Of a stretch of DNA of 64,000 bases, positions 20,202 to 29,272 are shown one piece after another. Position 1 is the stretch's first letter. Each line of letters opens with the position of its first letter. Origin of the DNA: Vibrio albus (GTDB lineage Bacteria > Pseudomonadota > Gammaproteobacteria > Enterobacterales > Vibrionaceae); the NCBI RefSeq assembly GCF_003144035.1, contig NZ_QFWT01000003.1, forward strand, positions 124,001-188,000, in the 5' to 3' direction. Position numbers and translations under genes: made by a program. Under the pieces are notes generated by a model. That model did no database searches. It saw only the letters and a program-made list of their open reading frames with translations, and was not told the origin of the DNA.

Positions 20202-22271
20202 TTCAATAACCCTTTTAAACGGCGGCAGAGAATCCAGCAGTGCTTTGCCATATCGTTTTGTGACCAGCCGCCGATCGAGGATGACGACTCTACCAGAATC
20301 CCGCTCTTTGCGCAGCAGTCTTCCAACCGACTGAATCAGTTTTTTACTGGCTTCCGGTACGGCTATCTGCATAAACGGGTTGCCCCCTTTTTCAGTGATA
20401 TATTCTGCATGGGCCTGTTCAACCGGAGAAGTAGGAACGGCAAACGGGATCTTGGTAATAATCAGGTTCTCCAGCAGCTCTCCCGGCAGGTCTAACCCTT
20501 CCGAAAAACTGCCGGTACCAAACAAGATACTGGTTTTAGCACACTGAATGAGGGTCTTATGTTGGTTCAGAATTTCCGTACGAGAGGCTTCACCCTGTAC
20601 CTGTAGCGCATAACCCTGCTTAATAAACTGTGCCGATAAGGCCTCTGCGACTTTGTTCATCTGCCAATAAGAGGCAAATAACACTAAATTAGCTTGTTTG
20701 TCTTTAATGAGTGTCGGCAATAGCTCAATCAGAGAATTGGTAAATTCCGGGGCCTGAGGCTCGTACTTCATTGCCGGAATCACCAGTTCAGCCTGATTCT
20801 GGTAATCAAAAGGGGAAGCCAGCGCCAGAAACTGAGTACCTTCTTCAGTCTTGTCACTGATACCCGTCTGACGACAAAAGAAGCTGAATGAATTAAGGGC
20901 CCGGAGGGTTGCCGAGGTGAGTACGGCACCGCAGCATTTACTCCAGAGCTGCTGATCCAACTGCCAGCCTATTTCTAAAGGTGACACGCTGACGATAAAA
21001 TCGTCCTCCCGTTCCGGATTAATTTCCAGCCAGCGAGCCAGAGGGGCACCTTTCTCCCGCTTTGGTTCAGCCATTAATGACCAGACCTTAACCAGATTCT
21101 CCAGCCTCTGGATAAAAAAGCCGGTTTCCGCCAGCGCAGGTTCTGCTAGGTTTTTAGACAGCTCCCCATCTTTCAGTCGTTCTGCTATCAGATCGGCGAT
21201 TTTACTCAGAGCCTGACAGCCTTTTTCGGACAATTTTTTCAGATCAACCGACTCCCGTTCCAGCCACTCCGGCAGATCGCCGTGTTCAAAACGGTAAACT
21301 TTTTCTACAAACTGCACAGGATCAAACTGTTTACTCAATTGGTTCAGTGCCGGTATCAGTTGCTGGATACTGTCCTGCAGTTCGTTCTGAAAACGATTAA
21401 CCCGTTTTTCATCCGTCAGGCTGGCGATTCTGCTGATATTCTTGTTCAGTGATTCCAGCCACCCGGCTGCACCTTTTAAGCTGGCTGATGCGGATGCATG
21501 TTCCCGGGCGACAGATGGAAGGTGGTGGGCTTCATCAAAAATATAGATGGTATTTTCCGGTTCAGGCAGAATGACACCACCGCCAAGGTCGAGATCCGCC
21601 ATGACCAGGCTGTGGTTAGCGATAATAATGTCGTTTTTGCTGATTTCAGAACGGGCTTTTTGGAACGGACAGCCTCTGTGCGCCGGAAGGCTGTTATTAC
21701 AGCTGTGTTTGTCGCTGACGATACTGTTCCAAATCTCATTACTAATAGGCTTGGGCCAGGAATCCCGATCGCCGTCCCATTTTCCCTGCGCCAGTGAACG
21801 GTGCATGGTTTCTAAAAGTTCGATGTCTTTCTTTTTCGGCTTAGTTTCAAACATAGCCAGCTGACCACCATCAGCCCCACAGGCAGTGGCTAATTTTTCT
21901 GCGCAACAGTAACGGCCTCGTCCTTTTGCCAGAATAAAAGAGAAGGGAAGCTCACAAAGGCGGTTAAATAATGGCAGGTCTTTGTTCAGTAGTTGTTCCT
22001 GCAACGCAACGGTTGCAGTAGAAATAACCACTTTTCGGTTATTCAGCACCGCAAAAGGGATAGTACCTATTAAATAAGCGAGTGATTTTCCGATTCCGGT
22101 TCCGGCTTCTGCAACCATCATTCTGTTCTTTTTATGGTATTCCCCTGACAGGGTTTTCGCTATTTCAGCGACTAAATAGTTTTGTGCCCGTCTTGGAACA
22201 AAATTATCCAGCTGGTCATGCAAATTTTTATAGCTGCTACGGATAGCGGTTTGAATATTTGGACTGAGCAT
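20196..22271 (-). CDS. dinG: ATP-dependent DNA helicase DinG
   Basis: An XPD-like superfamily 2 helicase of 691 residues from the ATG at 22271. Walker A is E-A-G-T-G-I-G-K-S (55-63), the DEAH box is D-E-A-H-H, and the C-terminal helicase motif is Q-S-V-G-R-L-L-R. Iron-sulfur-type cysteines occur at 122, 123, 131, 191 and 201. The E. coli order includes a Cys between the last two, which is absent here. The family unwinds 5'-3' and resolves R-loops and G4 structures. The frame opens 20 residues earlier without support. The stop codon is in a palindromic repeat. Confidence 0.9.
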   Translation of the reverse strand: MLSPNIQTAIRSSYKNLHDQLDNFVPRRAQNYLVAEIAKTLSGEYHKKNRMMVAEAGTGIGKSLAYLIGTIPFAVLNNRKVVISTATVALQEQLLNKDLPLFNRLCELPFSFILAKGRGRYCCAEKLATACGADGGQLAMFETKPKKKDIELLETMHRSLAQGKWDGDRDSWPKPISNEIWNSIVSDKHSCNNSLPAHRGCPFQKARSEISKNDIIIANHSLVMADLDLGGGVILPEPENTIYIFDEAHHLPSVAREHASASASLKGAAGWLESLNKNISRIASLTDEKRVNRFQNELQDSIQQLIPALNQLSKQFDPVQFVEKVYRFEHGDLPEWLERESVDLKKLSEKGCQALSKIADLIAERLKDGELSKNLAEPALAETGFFIQRLENLVKVWSLMAEPKREKGAPLARWLEINPEREDDFIVSVSPLEIGWQLDQQLWSKCCGAVLTSATLRALNSFSFFCRQTGISDKTEEGTQFLALASPFDYQNQAELVIPAMKYEPQAPEFTNSLIELLPTLIKDKQANLVLFASYWQMNKVAEALSAQFIKQGYALQVQGEASRTEILNQHKTLIQCAKTSILFGTGSFSEGLDLPGELLENLIITKIPFAVPTSPVEQAHAEYITEKGGNPFMQIAVPEASKKLIQSVGRLLRKERDSGRVVILDRRLVTKRYGKALLDSLPPFKRVIEY

Positions 22272-22916
22272 CACGTTTTTATTTGGGGTGGAATTCGGCA
22301 GGCATAGTAGCACAGGGGGGAATAGAACCAAACACTGTCACAAGTACTGTGGGTATCACATGCCTGGTGTATTTTTATTACCAAAACATTAAACTTTTTT
22401 GATGCCTAAGTACCTGCTGAATTTACTTCTTTTGGTTAAAAAATAACGATAAATTCCCGCTGAAAAGTTTGTTTTTAGATGAAATTTGACTCAAATCACA
22501 AAAAAAAAGTGAACGTTTATAAAAATCTTCAATTAGGAAAATCTCAATAAACCATTAATCTGATTATAATTGAATTTATGGAGAATTATGCTGCTTTATG
22601 TTGTCTGTGGTGTTTTTTTTGGAGATAAACTCTAAAACGTCTTGTGATAAATCTTTCATAGTGTGACCTTGTTTAGGTGAAAAATGCGCGCTAAAAACAG
22701 AAGAAATATGCTAACATATTGTTTTTTATGGGTTTATGTTTTTTTGCATTTATTTATTTAGATGTTTGACATGCATCGGAAACTTTTGCAATCTAGATTC
22801 CGAAATTTAGTGGCGGTGGCAATTCAATAATTAAGTGATTTGTCATCATCAATAAAACAAAAAAAAGGGAACCGAAAAGGATTTCCCATCTTTCTAAGAA
22901 AAGGCAGTGGATTATT
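22272..22916. promoter_or_regulatory. AT-rich upstream region of the porin gene
   Basis: About 645 bases without a convincing gene. It is strongly AT-rich with runs of A and T, and one CRP-like site TTTGA-N6-TCACA at 22485-22500. A long leader just before the porin (near 22820-22915) has an AAAAAGGGAACCG stretch. Long leaders are common for porin genes under ToxR, OmpR, CRP or small-RNA control. Which of these applies cannot be told from sequence alone. Confidence 0.35.
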
Positions 22917-23864
22917 ATGAAAAAGACTCTAATCGCTCTATCAGTACTAGTAGCAGCTGGTTCTGTTAACGCAGCAACAGTTTATGACAACGATGGCGTA
23001 ATGGTTGACCTATACGGTGACTTCGCAGTTCATTATGAAAAAGCAGAAGGCGCTGACAAAGAAGCAGCAATCGTAATTGATGACGCAGACTTCGGTATCA
23101 ACTTTGAATCTGCTATCAACGAAAATATGGCTATCATCGCTAACATGGATGTTTCTGGCGAAGGTACTATTGAAGATAACAACGGTGAAGACGCTTCTGC
23201 CCTAGCTCTTGACGATCTGACTGTAGGTTTCAAAGCTGATGGCACAACTGTAAAAGTTGGTGACCAGGTAAACCTTGTTGATGATTTCGGTCTATCTAAC
23301 GATTTCGCATTCGGCCTGAAAACAGCGGAAGATAAAGTAGCTCTTGCTGCAGACGGTAGCCAAGTAATCCGCGTTGATTACGATTCTGGTGAAGCATTCT
23401 ACGGCGCATTTGCTACAACTAGCAACGCTGACGGCCTAGACAATGGTGTTGATACTGAAGTTCAGTATGACCTGAACGCTGGTGTTCGTTTTGATGCTGC
23501 AGATGTAAGCGTTACATATTCAACTGGTGAACTAACTACTGGTGCAGACTCTGACTTCATCGGTGTTAAAGGTTCTTACTCTCTTGAAGACATCACTCTA
23601 TCAGCTGTTTACACAACTGCAGAGCAAGAAAGTGCTGATGTAACTGCATTCGGTGCAAACATCGAATACTCAATGGACAAAGTTGGCTTCAACTTCGGTC
23701 TGGTTGATATGGACGATGAAGTTGCTGACCAAGATTACGTAGAATACTACGCAAACGTAAGCTACTCTCTGGCTAAAAACGCAACTGCATTCTTCGAAGT
23801 TCAGGATTCAGACCTGGATAACGTCGACATGGGTTACGCTGCTGGTGTAACTGTTAAATTCTAA
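22917..23864 (+). CDS. Outer-membrane porin (OmpU-like family)
   Basis: A 315-residue outer-membrane beta-barrel protein. The signal peptide ends V-N-A-A near residues 19-20. The mature part shows alternating strands, many Asp/Glu residues in loops, and a C-terminal Phe (V-T-V-K-F), the BAM recognition signal. The N-terminal V-D-L-Y-G-D-F motif is typical of Gram-negative trimeric porins. It is smaller and more acidic than classical OmpU. Codon choice is strongly biased towards GGT, AAC and GAC, fitting high expression. It is followed by a strong terminator. Confidence 0.85.
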   Translation: MKKTLIALSVLVAAGSVNAATVYDNDGVMVDLYGDFAVHYEKAEGADKEAAIVIDDADFGINFESAINENMAIIANMDVSGEGTIEDNNGEDASALALDDLTVGFKADGTTVKVGDQVNLVDDFGLSNDFAFGLKTAEDKVALAADGSQVIRVDYDSGEAFYGAFATTSNADGLDNGVDTEVQYDLNAGVRFDAADVSVTYSTGELTTGADSDFIGVKGSYSLEDITLSAVYTTAEQESADVTAFGANIEYSMDKVGFNFGLVDMDDEVADQDYVEYYANVSYSLAKNATAFFEVQDSDLDNVDMGYAAGVTVKF

Positions 23865-23890
23865 TTTGAATTTAATTCAGTTATAGTGAA

Positions 23891-23914
23891 AAGCCACCGT
23901 ATGGTGGCTTTTTT
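23891..23914 (+). terminator. Terminator after the porin gene
   Basis: AAGCCACC (23891-23898), GTAT loop, GGTGGCTT (23903-23910), then TTTT. An 8-bp perfect stem with a short T tract, 26 bases after the stop. The DUF2057 gene starts 20 bases on, so some read-through may feed it. Confidence 0.9.
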
Positions 23915-23934
23915 GATTTAAGTAAGGAACAAAG

Positions 23935-24567
23935 ATGAGAATAACTAAATTTGTCTTGCTGGCACTGACGTCGGTTGCCTCTTTTACTCATGCCGCATCA
24001 CTGGACTTACCTTATAGTGTGGATTTTCTGGCTCTCAATGGTGTTGAGCAGGATAGCAAGGATGTATTGGCAAGCCTGAAACCCGGTAGGCAGCAGGTGA
24101 TTATTCGTTATTCTGAGGAGCTACGTGATGGCTCAACGAATGAGTTGTATGTATCCAAGCCACTGGTTCTGAACCTGGATGTCAAGGCGGATTCTGATGA
24201 ATATTCGCTGGACCATAAAAATTTCCGCACTTATAAAGCCGCTGAAGCCGCCTTTGATAACAATAAAGCTGGCTGGACTCTGGAGCATAACGGCATTTCT
24301 GAAGTGGTTTATCCAGAAGAACTTCTTGCCGATGGCTTTATGCCATACGCCAATATCGAAAAAGCCATTCGAGCCCATAATAAAGAAAAGGGTATTGTTT
24401 TAACGTCTTCTGGTGCAACGAATGTAACCGAAGCGGTTGTCAGCGTTTCTGATTCGGGTGAAGTTGAAATTACCGGTGATCCTGTAACACAGTTAAAACT
24501 GTGGTATACCAAAGCGTCTAAAGATGAGCGTAAAGCCTTCCGTATCTGGATGATTGACCAGGATTGA
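23935..24567 (+). CDS. DUF2057 (YccT/CsgI-like) exported protein
   Basis: A 210-residue protein with a signal peptide ending H-A-A (about residue 21). The mature part begins A-S-L-D-L-P-Y-S-V-D-F-L-A-L-N-G, the hallmark of the DUF2057 family that includes E. coli YccT. YccT has been linked to inhibition of curli assembly; whether this protein does the same is unknown. An AAGGA ribosome site precedes the ATG. It sits directly after the porin terminator. Confidence 0.82.
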   Translation: MRITKFVLLALTSVASFTHAASLDLPYSVDFLALNGVEQDSKDVLASLKPGRQQVIIRYSEELRDGSTNELYVSKPLVLNLDVKADSDEYSLDHKNFRTYKAAEAAFDNNKAGWTLEHNGISEVVYPEELLADGFMPYANIEKAIRAHNKEKGIVLTSSGATNVTEAVVSVSDSGEVEITGDPVTQLKLWYTKASKDERKAFRIWMIDQD

Positions 24568-24587
24568 TCGATCTTGGGTATTCGCCT

Positions 24588-24619
24588 CGTTCCCATGCTC
24601 CAGCGTGGGAATGCATACC
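24588..24619. repeat. REP-like hairpin, copy 2
   Basis: TTCCCATGC and GCGTGGGAA around a TCCA loop, inside the string shared with 17285-17316 and ending GAATGCATACC. Just after the DUF2057 gene, where it may act as a 3' end. Confidence 0.8.
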
Positions 24620-24736
24620 TCAGCTCAGAATAGCCCGTGCTTAAAAAGCTTGTCTCCAGTCTGAAAGTTTAGGATTTCTGTCTGCTCAGGGATAACCAGT
24701 CTTTTCTGTATATTCCAAGTGGACAGAATTTGATCT

Positions 24737-24774
24737 TATAGCTTCTGAAAGCGTAGCGATCTAGTTTCTAGTAT
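24737..24774. repeat. Intergenic palindromic repeat, partial copy 6
   Basis: TATAGCTTCTGAAAGCGTAGCGATCTAG followed by TTTCTAG: a single arm of the sub-type A element in the opposite orientation, with the GCTACGCTT core variant also seen in copy 5. No second arm was found, so it looks like a remnant. Confidence 0.65.
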
Positions 24775-24874
24775 CTTATTTAACTCCCGCAACCGTTTGC
24801 TATTTTTCCGCATATTGCCCCCTTATATTACTCACGGTAAAATCCGCTTTTTCCTTCCTAGCAGAATAATTGGT

Positions 24875-26179
24875 ATGAAATTTCCTGGTCAGCGTAAATC
24901 CAAACACTATTTTCCTGTTCATGAGCGTGATCCTTTGGTCAGTCCGGTACAAAGCCGGAAAAAAATGGCACGTACTCATATTATTGGCATTGATCAGACT
25001 CTGGTGGATATTGAAGCCCGTGTTCCCGATGAAATTATTAGCCGCTTTGGATTAAGTAAGGGGCATTCGCTGGTTATTGATGATGATACTGCGGAGAAAC
25101 TGTATCAGGAACTTAAAGATCAGGACTTAATCAGCAACGAATTTGCCGGGGGAACAATAGGGAATACCCTACACAATTATTCTGTACTGGCTGATGATAA
25201 ATCTACGCTTCTTGGTGTCATGAGTCAGGATATTCGAATTGGTAGTTACGGATACCGCTATTTATGTAACACCTCTAGCCGGGTGGATCTGAACTATTTA
25301 CAAGGCGTGTGTGGTGCTATTGGGCGTTGCTTCGCGTTAATTAGCGAAGACGGCGAACGTACGTTTGCTATCAGTGAAGGTCAGATGAACCAACTGCACC
25401 CGGACAGCATTGAAGAAAATATCTTTAAAACGGCGTCTGCACTGGTGCTGAGTGCTTATCTGGTGCGCTGTAAAGACGGTGATCCTATGCCTGAAGCGAC
25501 ATTAAAAGCGATTGAATACGCGAAGAAATACGATGTACCTGTGGTTTTGACGTTGGGAACTAAGTTTGTGATTCAGGATAACCCCGAGTTCTGGGTTGAT
25601 TTCCTTTCTCAGCACGTTTCTGTGGTGGCAATGAACGAAGATGAAGCAGAAGCCCTGACCGGGGAACGTGACCCGCTTTTAGCCTCCAGTAAGGCTCTGG
25701 ACTGGGTCGATTTAGTGCTGTGTACAGCCGGGCCGGTAGGGCTGTTTATGGCCGGATATACCGAAGAAGAATCGAAGAGGGAAACCTCTCTGCCGCTATT
25801 GCCGGGCGCTATTGCCGAATTTAACCAGTTTGAATTCAGTCGTCCTGCCAGCAAAAATACCTGCCTTAACCCAATAAAGGTATATTCACATATTGCCCCT
25901 TATATGGGAGGGCCTGAGAAAATAAAGAATACTAATGGGGCCGGAGATGCTGCACTTTCTGCTTTGCTGCATGATATGGCGGCTAACCGTTATCATAAAG
26001 AAAATGTGCCGAATTCCAGCAAACATCAGCATGACTTTTTAACTTATTCTTCTTTTTCTCAGGTGTGTAAATATGCTAATCGCGCTAGCTATGAAGTTCT
26101 GGTTCAGCACTCTCCTCGTCTGTCCCGGGGATTACCTGAGCGAGAAGATAGTCTGGAAGAAGCATATTGGGAACGCTAA
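24875..26179 (+). CDS. gsk: Inosine/guanosine kinase
   Basis: Phosphorylates guanosine and inosine to GMP and IMP in purine salvage. A 434-residue PfkB/ribokinase-family enzyme nearly collinear with E. coli Gsk: it begins M-K-F-P-G-Q-R-K-S-K-H-Y-F-P-V, has the G-G-T-I-G-N-T motif and the catalytic N-T-N-G-A-G-D-A block, and ends E-D-S-L-E-E-A-Y-W. The ATG at 24875 fits E. coli exactly; a frame opening 26 codons earlier has no homology. Confidence 0.97.
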   Translation: MKFPGQRKSKHYFPVHERDPLVSPVQSRKKMARTHIIGIDQTLVDIEARVPDEIISRFGLSKGHSLVIDDDTAEKLYQELKDQDLISNEFAGGTIGNTLHNYSVLADDKSTLLGVMSQDIRIGSYGYRYLCNTSSRVDLNYLQGVCGAIGRCFALISEDGERTFAISEGQMNQLHPDSIEENIFKTASALVLSAYLVRCKDGDPMPEATLKAIEYAKKYDVPVVLTLGTKFVIQDNPEFWVDFLSQHVSVVAMNEDEAEALTGERDPLLASSKALDWVDLVLCTAGPVGLFMAGYTEEESKRETSLPLLPGAIAEFNQFEFSRPASKNTCLNPIKVYSHIAPYMGGPEKIKNTNGAGDAALSALLHDMAANRYHKENVPNSSKHQHDFLTYSSFSQVCKYANRASYEVLVQHSPRLSRGLPEREDSLEEAYWER

Positions 26180-26214
26180 TGTAGGTCTTCTGAATGTTTT
26201 TCTTGTAAAGAATA

Positions 26215-26240
26215 AAAAAGCGCTCATTTGAGCGCTTTTT
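26215..26240. terminator. Bidirectional terminator between gsk and hns
   Basis: AAAAAGCGCTC and GAGCGCTTTTT form an 11-bp stem around ATTT, with A and T runs on both sides. The genes converge, so one hairpin serves both. Confidence 0.9.
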
Positions 26241-26270
26241 ACTTTTAAAATATTCGCCTTACGACTTAAT

Positions 26271-26678
26271 TTAGATTAAGAAGTCGTCCAGTGATTTACC
26301 GTTGTCTAGCTCAGTCTGAATCGCTGATGGCGTACGACCTTGACCAGTCCAGGTTTTTTCTTCACCATTTGTATCAATATATTTATATTTTGCCGGACGA
26401 GGAGCGCGTTTTTTACGTGTCTTCGTTTTAGATTCACCGGATAAAGCTTCAATCAGATCCTGAACATCGATGCCGTCTTTTGCAATCATTTGTGCGTATT
26501 CTGATAATTTAGCTTCACGCTCAGCAAGAGCAGCTTGCTCTTCTTCAAAAGTTTCACGACGTTCGTTTACAACTGTCGTGAATTTATCAAGTGCTTCTTC
26601 TAGTTGCTCCATTGTTAATTCTCGAGCGAAAGCACGTAAGCTGCGAATATTTAGTAGAGTTTTGGTCAATTCTGACAT
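26271..26678 (-). CDS. hns: Nucleoid-associated silencer H-NS
   Basis: A 135-residue H-NS. The N-terminal half is a coiled-coil oligomerisation domain with A-L-A-E-R-E-A-K-L. A basic linker (K-T-R-K-K-R-A-P-R-P) follows, then the DNA-binding domain with T-W-T-G-Q-G-R-T-P at 109-117, the minor-groove loop. It silences AT-rich DNA. The 760 bases upstream to the next coding gene are themselves AT-rich and may carry autoregulatory sites. Confidence 0.96.
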   Translation of the reverse strand: MSELTKTLLNIRSLRAFARELTMEQLEEALDKFTTVVNERRETFEEEQAALAEREAKLSEYAQMIAKDGIDVQDLIEALSGESKTKTRKKRAPRPAKYKYIDTNGEEKTWTGQGRTPSAIQTELDNGKSLDDFLI

Positions 26679-26952
26679 GATTCAATCCCATCTGGTTTAA
26701 TTCGACACTAATAAGGAGTACTAGTGAGTAGCAATAAACAATAATCGTTATCTGTATTTCTAATTCTATTTTAAAAAATTATATTGTAAAGGCTTAAATC
26801 CTAAAAAGAACTAAATTAAGTAAAATATTGCAGTCAAGACCAATTAATATTTGTAATTGGATACATCTTAATAAAAACCTTATGCGATCTATGGTGTTAT
26901 TTAGTTTTCATGTAATGACTTAAATTTAGGGGTATAGTTCAAAAAAATTCAC

Positions 26953-27042
26953 ATGACGCAGACACTTATTTGGCAGCCTGGTACAGGATGTAAGTCTAAG
27001 TGTACTCAAATTGGTGGTGAGTTATGTTGCAATGATGGATAA
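26953..27042 (+). other. Possible Cys-rich 29-codon small ORF
   Basis: An ATG-to-TAA frame of 29 codons encoding a short peptide with four Cys (C-K-S-K-C in the middle, then C-C near the end). It has no clear ribosome site close to the ATG (AGGGG lies about 20 bases away). It is followed within about 15 bases by a terminator-like hairpin, so the stretch may instead be a small RNA. Nothing here shows that it is translated. Confidence 0.25.
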
Positions 27043-27054
27043 GATCAGTAGAAT

Positions 27055-27086
27055 AAGCGAACCTTATTCAGGTTAGTCGCTTTTTC
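27055..27086 (+). terminator. Terminator-like hairpin before the lysine riboswitch
   Basis: AAGCGA-ACCT pairs with AGGT-(TAG)-TCGCTT around TATTC, followed by five T. It lies in a non-coding stretch, ahead of the riboswitch, implying that a short transcript ends here. Confidence 0.6.
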
Positions 27087-27117
27087 TAGTGCTATTTATC
27101 GCATAGTAAGTGATTTT

Positions 27118-27330
27118 ATCTGAGGTAGAGGCGCAGGTACTATCAGTAGCCGTCATTGGGGTGATGCCAATGAGTGATGGTGAAAGGAGTGGTTGCCGAA
27201 GTAAGCGTGTATATCAACGCCGTTTGCTGGGGTTGTGTCGAACAGGTACAACACTGCCATAGTTTATGTTCCGGTTATTACTGTATCCGGGCATAGTGTG
27301 TTTAAAACTATGGAGCGCTACTGTAGGCAG
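27118..27330 (+). ncRNA. Lysine riboswitch (L box)
   Basis: The conserved L-box elements occur in order: GAGGTAGAGGCGC (27122-27134), AGTAGCCG, GGTGAAAGGAGTGG, TTGCCGAAG, GGGTTGTGTCGAACAGGTACAACACTG, and the closing GGAGCGCTACTG (27312-27323). The first and last pair as the P1 stem. About 115 bases separate it from the transporter start. No clear terminator with a T tract was seen there, so control may work at translation. Lysine sensing is from the family. Confidence 0.92.
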
Positions 27331-27445
27331 GGAGAAGCATCCGCTCTCCTTTCTATACTATTAATATCTGCCGTTAAGTGCAGAAAACTGCAGTAGATCT
27401 CCAGGATATGCTACGGCATACCTGACCAATTGGTTTTTGAAGATC

Positions 27446-29029
27446 ATGAATTTAGTCGATTTTGCATTATCACCACTTTCCTTATTACCGCCTATTGTGG
27501 CATTGGGGCTGGCTATTATTAGCCGTCGGGTCCTTTTGTCTCTTGGGGTGGGTATTATTCTTGGCTCACTCCTGCTTACTGATTATTCTGCCGGAAACGC
27601 AGCCGTTTATATTGGTACCACCGTCAAAAGTGTATTTATTGAAGATGGTGGAATTAACAGCTGGAATATGAGTATTGTTGCTTTCCTGGTTTTGCTAGGA
27701 ATGATGACCGCGCTACTAACGTTATCTGGTGGTACCAGTGCGTTTGCCGACTGGGCATATCAGCGTATAAAAAGTGGAAAAGGCGCTAAGCTGCTGGCTG
27801 CGTTTCTTGGCGTATTTATTTTTGTTGATGATTACTTTAATAGTCTTGCTGTGGGTTCTATTTCCCGGCCAGTAACGGATCGCTTTAATGTGTCCCGGGC
27901 GAAACTGGCGTATATTCTGGATTCTACAGCCGCACCTATGTGCGTATTAATGCCGGCCTCTAGCTGGGGGGCTTATATTATGACAATTATTAGTGGTATT
28001 TTGGTTGCACATGGTATTAGTGAATATTCAGCGTTAGGCGCTTATCTGCGTCTGGTTCCTATGAATTACTATGCAGTCTTTGCGTTATTAATGGTATTTG
28101 CGGTTACCTGGTTTAATCTGGATATTGGTCCGATGCGTGACAGCGAAATTAATGCAGCATGCGGTAAGTCTGCTAAGTCAGGCAGAGACAACGGTGTTCA
28201 TGAGGAATTAGATATAACTCAAAGTAGTAAGGGCAAAGTATCTGACCTTATTCTGCCTATTGTGACATTAATTATCGCCACTATTGCTTTTATGCTTTAT
28301 ACCGGTGGGCAGGCTTTAGCTTCTGACGGTGTTGAATTTAATGTGTTAGGTGCATTTGAAAATACCGATGTAGGCATGTCACTGGTCTACGGTGGTCTGG
28401 TTGGTTTAGTCGTTTCATTGCTGACAGTTTTTAAGCAGGGGCTGCCTTTCTCTGATATTTTAAATACTTTGTGGATTGGTGCTAAGTCGATGTCTGGCGC
28501 GATCCTTATCCTTATTTTTGCCTGGTCGATCGGCTCGGTGATTGGCGATATGAAGACCGGGGCTTATTTATCTTCTCTGGTTCAGGGTAATATTAACCCT
28601 CAATGGCTGCCGGTTATTCTGTTCCTGCTTTCAGGAGCGATGGCGTTTGCAACCGGAACCTCATGGGGTACTTTCGGGATTATGCTGCCTATCGCTGGTG
28701 ATATGGCTGGTGCTACCGATCTGGCGCTGATGTTGCCTATGCTGGGTGCAGTATTAGCGGGTTCTGTTTTTGGTGATCATTGCTCACCGATTTCTGATAC
28801 AACCATCCTCTCTTCAACGGGAGCGCGATGCAATCATATAGATCATGTTGCCACTCAGTTGCCATATGCACTTGCAGTTGCTTTGGTTTCCTGCGTTGGT
28901 TTTGTGGTTCTGGGGATGACGGCATCAGTCATGTTGTCCTTCGCAGCGTCTACTGCTGCTTTTGTATGCGTCTGTTTCGTTATGTCGATGATGTCAAAAG
29001 CAGATACAGCAGAACTGCAAGAGGCTTAA
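27446..29029 (+). CDS. lysW: NhaC-type antiporter family protein, likely lysine transporter
   Basis: An inner-membrane protein of 527 residues with about 11-12 helices and the NhaC/Na+-H+ antiporter family signature (C-V-L-M-P-A-S-S-W-G-A-Y; F-G-D-H-C-S-P-I-S-D-T-T). The upstream lysine riboswitch makes lysine uptake the likely role. Such riboswitch-linked NhaC-like proteins in Vibrio and others were proposed as the lysine transporter LysW by comparative genomics. Plain Na+/H+ exchange remains possible. The ATG at 27446 is preferred over TTG at 27437. Confidence 0.82.
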   Translation: MNLVDFALSPLSLLPPIVALGLAIISRRVLLSLGVGIILGSLLLTDYSAGNAAVYIGTTVKSVFIEDGGINSWNMSIVAFLVLLGMMTALLTLSGGTSAFADWAYQRIKSGKGAKLLAAFLGVFIFVDDYFNSLAVGSISRPVTDRFNVSRAKLAYILDSTAAPMCVLMPASSWGAYIMTIISGILVAHGISEYSALGAYLRLVPMNYYAVFALLMVFAVTWFNLDIGPMRDSEINAACGKSAKSGRDNGVHEELDITQSSKGKVSDLILPIVTLIIATIAFMLYTGGQALASDGVEFNVLGAFENTDVGMSLVYGGLVGLVVSLLTVFKQGLPFSDILNTLWIGAKSMSGAILILIFAWSIGSVIGDMKTGAYLSSLVQGNINPQWLPVILFLLSGAMAFATGTSWGTFGIMLPIAGDMAGATDLALMLPMLGAVLAGSVFGDHCSPISDTTILSSTGARCNHIDHVATQLPYALAVALVSCVGFVVLGMTASVMLSFAASTAAFVCVCFVMSMMSKADTAELQEA

Positions 29030-29049
29030 GTTAGGTTTCAATGGGTTAG

Positions 29050-29190
29050 AGGATGAAGGTCGCTTCGCTTTGAGGATAAAGGGATCAATCTGTTCCGGTG
29101 GCGTTACAAGTGCAGTAAACTGCGATACGTTTCTGTTTTCCGTGCATTGAACGGGCTAACGCCTTATTCCTTTTTCCCTCATCCTTTTTT
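29050..29190. repeat. Intergenic palindromic repeat, copy 7 (second sub-type)
   Basis: The ends AGGATGA (29050-29056) and TCATCCT (29179-29185) are perfect inverted copies. Inside are GGTCGCTTCGCTTTGAGG and TGAACGGGCTAACGCCT (29148-29164), the latter also in copy 5. It separates the transporter gene from the his promoter region and ends in a T run, so it may terminate the transporter mRNA. Confidence 0.8.
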
Positions 29191-29272
29191 ATTTAAAAAA
29201 ATTTAAGATTAGCTATTGAAAAATGACCTCAGCTTGGTTACTGTGACTTCATAATAACGGAGCTGACAAATT

